A stretch of DNA of 64,000 bases from Algoriphagus formosus (GTDB lineage: Bacteria > Bacteroidota > Bacteroidia > Cytophagales > Cyclobacteriaceae): positions 897,267 to 961,266 of the forward strand of contig NZ_NIUC01000002.1 in assembly GCF_002807035.1 (NCBI RefSeq), given 5' to 3'. Position 1 is the first letter of the stretch, and each line of letters starts with the position of its first letter. The notes under the pieces are model-generated. The model made no database searches, was not told the DNA's origin, and saw only the letters and a program-made list of their open reading frames with translations. Positions 59,771 through 64,000 of the stretch are shown piece after piece. Position numbers and translations under genes: made by a program.

Positions 59771-60523
59771 TCATTGATCAAGCCAAGCCTTAAATTCACT
59801 CACTTTTTCCCTACTGACAAGAATATTAGGATCTTCACAACCCTGTAATTTAATCTTAAGGCGACTGTTGGAGTAGGTGAATACCGCTTCGATCGCTTCC
59901 AAAGAAGCGAGGTATTTGCGATTCAGCCTGAAAAAGCGAGTTGGGTCGAGTTGACTCTCCGTTTGCTCCAAAGTCTGATCAATGACATACTTTTTCCCAG
60001 CCCAGGTTTGCAAAAAAGTCACTCGCTCTTCACTGAAAAAGAATGCTACCTCATCTAAAGGCACACTTTGTATTTTGTCTCCAAAACTCACCAAAAATCG
60101 GGATTTGAAGCGTATTGATTGGGGTTTGAGTAATTGCTCGAGAAGTCGTCCGTCTAGCTGACTAGGAAGCTGGTTTTTCCGATATTTATCGACCGCCCGA
60201 GCCAATTCTTCCGGATCGATAGGCTTGAGCAGGTAGTCTACGGCGTTTACTTGAAATGCTTTAATCGCATACTGGTCAAAGGCCGTGGTGAATATTACAG
60301 GTGAAGAGACTGGGTTTTTCTGAAAAATCTCAAAACTCAGTCCGTCCGCCAATTGAATATCACAAAAAATCAAATCCGGCTCTGAATGTTCAGATAACCA
60401 ACTCAGCGCCGAACGAACGCTATCCAAATTGCCTTCAAATTCTGCTGAAGGAAAATGGATTTTCAGCAAAGAAAGAAGCCTCTTCGCCGCAGGATTTTCA
60501 TCTTCAATGATAAGTATTCTCAT
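59771..60523 (-). CDS. LytTR-family response regulator
   Basis: 250 residues. The receiver domain (1-120) has the acidic pocket (IIEDEN), the phosphorylated D55 (FCDIQLADG) and K100 (DYLLKPI). The C-terminal LytTR domain (about 140-250) contains SVPLDEVAFFFSEERVTFL and FRLNRKYLASLEAIEAVFTYSN. It binds DNA as a dimer after phosphorylation by its partner. The start overlaps the kinase stop by 4 bp. Confidence 0.94.
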   Translation of the reverse strand: MRILIIEDENPAAKRLLSLLKIHFPSAEFEGNLDSVRSALSWLSEHSEPDLIFCDIQLADGLSFEIFQKNPVSSPVIFTTAFDQYAIKAFQVNAVDYLLKPIDPEELARAVDKYRKNQLPSQLDGRLLEQLLKPQSIRFKSRFLVSFGDKIQSVPLDEVAFFFSEERVTFLQTWAGKKYVIDQTLEQTESQLDPTRFFRLNRKYLASLEAIEAVFTYSNSRLKIKLQGCEDPNILVSREKVSEFKAWLDQ

Positions 60524-61590
60524 TGCTCAATCTTTATCAAAGGTAGGATTACTAAAAATTCGCTTTCACCTTTTTTGATGGTAGGAGCCTTTGCATTAAG
60601 AAGCTTATAGCGCTTCAAAATGTTTTCTAAACCTATTCCTGTGGAGCTTTCCTCAACTTGATTTTTGAGTTGTAGCGTATTACTTACCCATAGTTCATTC
60701 CCCTTTTGGCGAATATCGATAAACAAGGGGTTTTCCTTGGAAGCCACGTTATGTTTGATGGCGTTTTCGAGAAGCAACTGAAGAGATAAAGGCGGTAAAT
60801 AAAACTGCTGTCCCTTTTCCTCCTTCATTCTAAATTGGAGGTTTTCTTCAAAGCGGATTTTCTGTAAATCCAGAAAGTTTTTAGCAAAGTCCAACTCCTT
60901 TTCCAAGGAGACTAGCTCCTCTTGCTGCACTTCTAGCACATAGCGGTAGATTTTGGAGAGTTTTTGGATAAAAGCAGCAGATCGATCGGCATCTTCATAG
61001 ACCAGATTGGTGAGGACATTCAAGGAATTGAAGAGAAAATGAGGGTTAAGTTGATCCTTGAGACTTTGATATTGACTGGCAAAACGCTCCGCTTTCAATC
61101 TCTCAGCTTCCACGGCTGATTTGCGCCACTCACCCAGCCAAGACCAAGTGGTAAATATTGCCATGATGATCAGAGCCACTTGCATGGGGAAAGCAGTCAA
61201 GCGGAAAATCTCACCCCAAGGGATATTTTGTATCGCTAATTGCCCAGTCAGCCAGGCAAAGACAAAAACAAATACGAAGGAGACCACGAAGGAATAAGCC
61301 ATGTAGATGCCAACCGTGGCGAAAAGCCTTCCAAATGGATAAACCACCCAAGGGATCTTTCGATCAAGCCAGCGAATAATCACCGTCCCTCCATAGCTTA
61401 AGGCGGATGAAATACAAAATGAAAAAGCAAAATCGGGAAATATTTGCTTTAGTCCCTCCAGAGATAAAAAGCAACTGGGGCAGGTGCTCGCCATCAGTAC
61501 GAATGCAATGAGCAAGTTGATCCAAATAAAAGGACCCACTCGGGTAAAGAGGTCTTTGTGTGTCTCTGGTTTGTTTAGCTCGATTTGCAT
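60520..61590 (-). CDS. LytS-type sensor histidine kinase
   Basis: 356 residues. Four membrane segments (about 22-40, 55-72, 90-115 and 135-150) precede the His_kinase domain with phospho-accepting H184 in LNPHFLFNSLNVL. The ATP-binding part has LLLENAIKHNV (N box) and GIGLENILKRY (G box). It lacks a periplasmic sensor domain, so it may sense through its membrane part. It is co-transcribed with the LytTR regulator (4-bp overlap). Confidence 0.94.
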   Translation of the reverse strand: MQIELNKPETHKDLFTRVGPFIWINLLIAFVLMASTCPSCFLSLEGLKQIFPDFAFSFCISSALSYGGTVIIRWLDRKIPWVVYPFGRLFATVGIYMAYSFVVSFVFVFVFAWLTGQLAIQNIPWGEIFRLTAFPMQVALIIMAIFTTWSWLGEWRKSAVEAERLKAERFASQYQSLKDQLNPHFLFNSLNVLTNLVYEDADRSAAFIQKLSKIYRYVLEVQQEELVSLEKELDFAKNFLDLQKIRFEENLQFRMKEEKGQQFYLPPLSLQLLLENAIKHNVASKENPLFIDIRQKGNELWVSNTLQLKNQVEESSTGIGLENILKRYKLLNAKAPTIKKGESEFLVILPLIKIEQ

Positions 61591-61667
61591 TGGTGGAAAT
61601 TAAGAATAAAACCCAAACCAATGAACTGCTGGAGCATATTCATCAGCTTGGGTATTGTGGCTGGTTC

Positions 61668-62312
61668 TTATTGGCAGTTTTCAATTAGTGCTTTCGCAGT
61701 ATTTGCTCCCCATGTTGGCAACAAGTAGTTTTCATCCACTTTCTGAGATTCTTTTCGGAAAAGCTCATCGGCCATCCGAGCCATACCACAGGCTTTTTCT
61801 GGACCTTGACCAAAAAACTCAGCCATTCCCAATTCCATCTGTGCCATCAAAACCACTGCACGTGGGTTTGCCCGATCTTGGTTGATTGCTGTGCCGTAGA
61901 GTTGCATTACTTGTGGGCTGAGGTTTTGTCCTCTGGAGACGGGGTCGACGGATACTTTTCCCATCAAGGCATATCCATGCAGCGCAGTCAACTCAGAATT
62001 ATTTGGTGATACTTCCTTTGCTTTTTGTACGAGGTCTATTGCCTCGTCAAAGTATGCGTCCTTGTCCACATCAAAGCGGAAGGCAGTTTCGATTTTTGTC
62101 AGCGCAGCATAGTAAAGGGGTAACCATTCTCCGGATTCTGCCTCTGAAATTCTCAGAAAGGAATTGCTCACTTCCTGGGCCGATTCAGGGCTGTCGATTT
62201 GCTGCATAGCCTGAATTTGCGATTTGATAGCAGTCTCAAAGGCTCCATTGGATTGAGAAAAGGCTGAAAATGAAATAAAGACGAAGGCGAAGATTAGATT
62301 AAAGATTTTCAT
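61668..62312 (-). CDS. Exported TPR-like helical protein
   Basis: 214 residues with a signal peptide (cleavage about after AFSQ). The rest looks helical with TPR-like spacing (SPESAQEVSNSFLRISEAESGEWLPLYYAALTKIETAF, DEAIDLVQKAKEVSPNNSELTALHGYALMG, MQLYGTAINQDRANPRAVVLMAQMELG). The function is unknown. It starts 11 bp after the stop of the TonB receptor gene, so it likely follows it in the operon and may form its periplasmic partner. Confidence 0.78.
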   Translation of the reverse strand: MKIFNLIFAFVFISFSAFSQSNGAFETAIKSQIQAMQQIDSPESAQEVSNSFLRISEAESGEWLPLYYAALTKIETAFRFDVDKDAYFDEAIDLVQKAKEVSPNNSELTALHGYALMGKVSVDPVSRGQNLSPQVMQLYGTAINQDRANPRAVVLMAQMELGMAEFFGQGPEKACGMARMADELFRKESQKVDENYLLPTWGANTAKALIENCQ

Positions 62313-62323
62313 AAGAATTAGAT

Positions 62324-64000
62324 TTAGAGGTTATTTAATTGATTAGCGTTTTTGTCTTTAGAAAGGGTCAGAAATAGGCCTAAGAATAGGAATCTTGGGG
62401 CAGGCTGACCGATAGCTCGGGATTCATAGACCCCTTGAGCATTGGGAGTGGCTGAGAAATCATATCCGAAAATATTTTCACGCCCCAGCACATTGGTGAT
62501 CGCACCGTGGATAATCAGATTAGGACGGGGCAGGTAGCTCCAACTAAGGCTTAGATTTTGAAATCCAGGTGTTTTACTATTCATCTCACCGGGTAGATTA
62601 GGATTGGTATAAGCATAGCCGTCATTCACTGCGAGACTGGCTCCCAATTGAGACTTAAGACCGGTGACAAAGTGCTTTACTACCACAGAAAGATTATGCT
62701 TGGGAGCAAATCCAGGCTGAACTTGGGTGGTGAATTGCTCAAAGCTTCGCTTGCTGTCTACAAAGCTATAAGTCACCCAATAGTCTGTATTCTTTAGGGT
62801 TTGACGATCACGGAAGAATAAATCAAAACCTCGGGCGAAACCACTTCCTTCATTTCGGAGGTTCACAGGAGCCATGGGTACACCTTCAAATCGGATCAAT
62901 TCAGCGTATTCTTTGTGAAAAGCTTCTGCACGGAAAGTAATCCCATCCTTATTCCAGAAATAATTCAAAATCAAATGATCAGCCTGTGTATTTTTCAAGT
63001 CATTGTTTAGGGCTCGATAATTCTCCAACGGAGCTTGTGAAAATTTTCCTGCTGCCAAGGACACCTGTCCATTTTTTGAGACCTGATAGGCAAAAGAGAC
63101 TCGCGGATCTAGCCACTTTTCTTCGGAAAGCGAACTTAAGCCCCCTCGAAGCCCACCGCGTACCACTAATTTTTTGCTGAGATACCAATCCCACTCGGTG
63201 TACAAGTAGGTCTGACCATCCTGAAAGTTGCGCTCCAGACCTTCCAAAGGAAGCCCTTCGGCATAAGTGTTGATAAAGTGCTCCACTCCCAGTTTCATGG
63301 ATACCCGATCTGAAAAATCCCGGATGGTAGATGCTTTCAAATGTGCCAGTTTATTGTCTCGAGTGGTCTGAATACTATCAAAAGCAATCTCATCTGAATT
63401 GGCGGAGATAGAAGCTCCCAAAAACCAAGTCCAACCATTTGGGCTAATTTTAGACCAATTACTTTGAGCGTAGCTATACTGATTTCGAAGATCAATCAGT
63501 GCACCGGCCCCTTCCTGCCCTGGCTCAGGCTGGCGGATTTTCATACCTCCCGATTCTGTCCGGCCCAAAACCTTCAAGAGTCCATCTTTGCCGAGCTTCT
63601 TTTGAGCCGCCACTTCTAAGTCCCATCCGAAAGGAGCCCTTTCGAAGTCAAAATCCTGCTTGACCAATCCTTGATAAGGTGACAGATCAAAATAATTTCC
63701 CGTGAGGGTAATACTCTGCTCCTCATTTGCTAAGGTGTGCGAATAGCCTCCACCAACCGACATCAGGCTTAAATCACCCTGATCGCGAATAGAAAGATCT
63801 TTTGTATTCAAAGCTAAAGCCGAAGAAAGCGCCTGTCCATATTCTGCAGAATAGCCTCCTGTGGAGAAAAATGTGCCTTTGAAAAGATTGGGATTGAAAC
63901 GGGTACGAGTCGGAACATTTCCAGCGGTAGTGCCATAGGCATTGGCCACTCGAAGGCCATCAATGTAAATTCCCACCTCGCTAGCATCTCCTCCTCTTAC
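62324..64000 (-). CDS. TonB-dependent receptor, 5' end outside window
   Basis: At least 558 residues, open to the window edge; the first residues visible (VRGGDASEVGIYIDGLRV) belong to the plug domain, so the signal and TonB box are missing. The rest is a large beta-barrel with alternating strands and an aromatic near the end (FLFLGLFLTLSKD). It probably imports a siderophore, vitamin or sugar. The downstream exported TPR-like protein is 11 bp away. Confidence 0.88.
   Translation of the reverse strand, partial: VRGGDASEVGIYIDGLRVANAYGTTAGNVPTRTRFNPNLFKGTFFSTGGYSAEYGQALSSALALNTKDLSIRDQGDLSLMSVGGGYSHTLANEEQSITLTGNYFDLSPYQGLVKQDFDFERAPFGWDLEVAAQKKLGKDGLLKVLGRTESGGMKIRQPEPGQEGAGALIDLRNQYSYAQSNWSKISPNGWTWFLGASISANSDEIAFDSIQTTRDNKLAHLKASTIRDFSDRVSMKLGVEHFINTYAEGLPLEGLERNFQDGQTYLYTEWDWYLSKKLVVRGGLRGGLSSLSEEKWLDPRVSFAYQVSKNGQVSLAAGKFSQAPLENYRALNNDLKNTQADHLILNYFWNKDGITFRAEAFHKEYAELIRFEGVPMAPVNLRNEGSGFARGFDLFFRDRQTLKNTDYWVTYSFVDSKRSFEQFTTQVQPGFAPKHNLSVVVKHFVTGLKSQLGASLAVNDGYAYTNPNLPGEMNSKTPGFQNLSLSWSYLPRPNLIIHGAITNVLGRENIFGYDFSATPNAQGVYESRAIGQPAPRFLFLGLFLTLSKDKNANQLNNL

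Noticed and set aside
1..64000. CRISPR arrays, prophage, transposons, toxin-antitoxin or defence islands
   Set aside because: No short regularly spaced repeats, transposase, integrase or terminal inverted repeats were seen. Only the 321-bp gene-internal repeat is present.
1..64000. tRNA or rRNA genes in the gaps
   Set aside because: No cloverleaf-like sequence with a GTTCRA T-loop and CCA or equivalent ends was found in any intergenic stretch.

Overview
The window looks like a chromosome segment of a Bacteroidota member, most likely order Cytophagales and close to Cyclobacteriaceae (Algoriphagus-like). The signs are: intergenic -7 elements of the form TAnnTTTG (the Bacteroidota promoter signature), few Shine-Dalgarno sequences, many SPII lipoproteins, TonB-dependent receptors, FKBP lipoproteins, paired DUF3857/transglutaminase proteins, a GldE-type protein beside ssb and mutY, DUF4221-type lipoproteins, and a 29-residue Lys/Arg-rich COX24/mS38-like peptide before RNase G. 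This assignment comes from recognised families, not a database search. No rRNA, tRNA, CRISPR array, prophage, insertion sequence or transposase is visible. It reads as core chromosome rather than an accessory island.

Layout. 1-3405: the 5' part of a large DUF11-repeat surface protein (C-terminus outside the window) and a small exported partner. 3728-8054: aldehyde dehydrogenase with an esterase lipoprotein, an ECF sigma factor overlapping a minimal anti-sigma-like protein, and a DUF3127 protein with an SSB-like acidic tail next to an acidic hypothetical protein. 8125-11762: purK-purE with a 50-residue membrane protein, and a membrane-anchored MutS-family ATPase. 11841-14506: a 54-residue protein and two paralogous lipoproteins flanking an iodotyrosine-deiodinase-like flavoprotein. 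14585-18309: ndk, then a DHH phosphoesterase followed by three FKBP lipoproteins. 18405-24528: ICMT-like methyltransferase, a lysine-forming saccharopine-dehydrogenase/alanine-dehydrogenase-type protein, deoC, two divergent phosphate-type transporters, tadA and superoxide dismutase. 24731-37262: TonB receptor, serine hydrolase, beta-propeller lipoprotein, TatD, TcdA, MaoC, two DUF3857 proteins plus the stump of a third, a methyltransferase and mtgA. 37263-37671: an AT-rich non-coding gap with a cluster of DnaA boxes. 37672-46497: CLC channel, M28 peptidase, secreted unknown, ITP/XTP phosphatase, YebC, NDH-2, a Spy-like protein and gltD. 46499-57399: gltB, GldE-like CorC/HlyC, ssb, mutY, HU, TPR protein, COX24-like peptide and RNase G. 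57415-64000: DUF4221 lipoprotein, membrane protein and LytTR/LytS two-component pair, then a TPR-like exported protein and a 5'-truncated TonB receptor.

How it fits together. Most genes are housekeeping: purine synthesis, nitrogen assimilation (gltBD), DNA repair and maintenance (mutS-like, mutY, ssb, HU), RNA processing (tadA, tcdA, rng) and respiration (NDH-2). The rest belong to the cell envelope. I see no convincing large undescribed system. The best leads are the DnaA-box cluster at 37482-37639, the 11-bp-period direct repeats before the PiT-like gene at 22155-22183, the DUF3127 protein with an SSB-type tail, the sigma/minimal anti-sigma overlap, the lipoprotein-IYD-lipoprotein cluster, and the truncated third DUF3857 gene.
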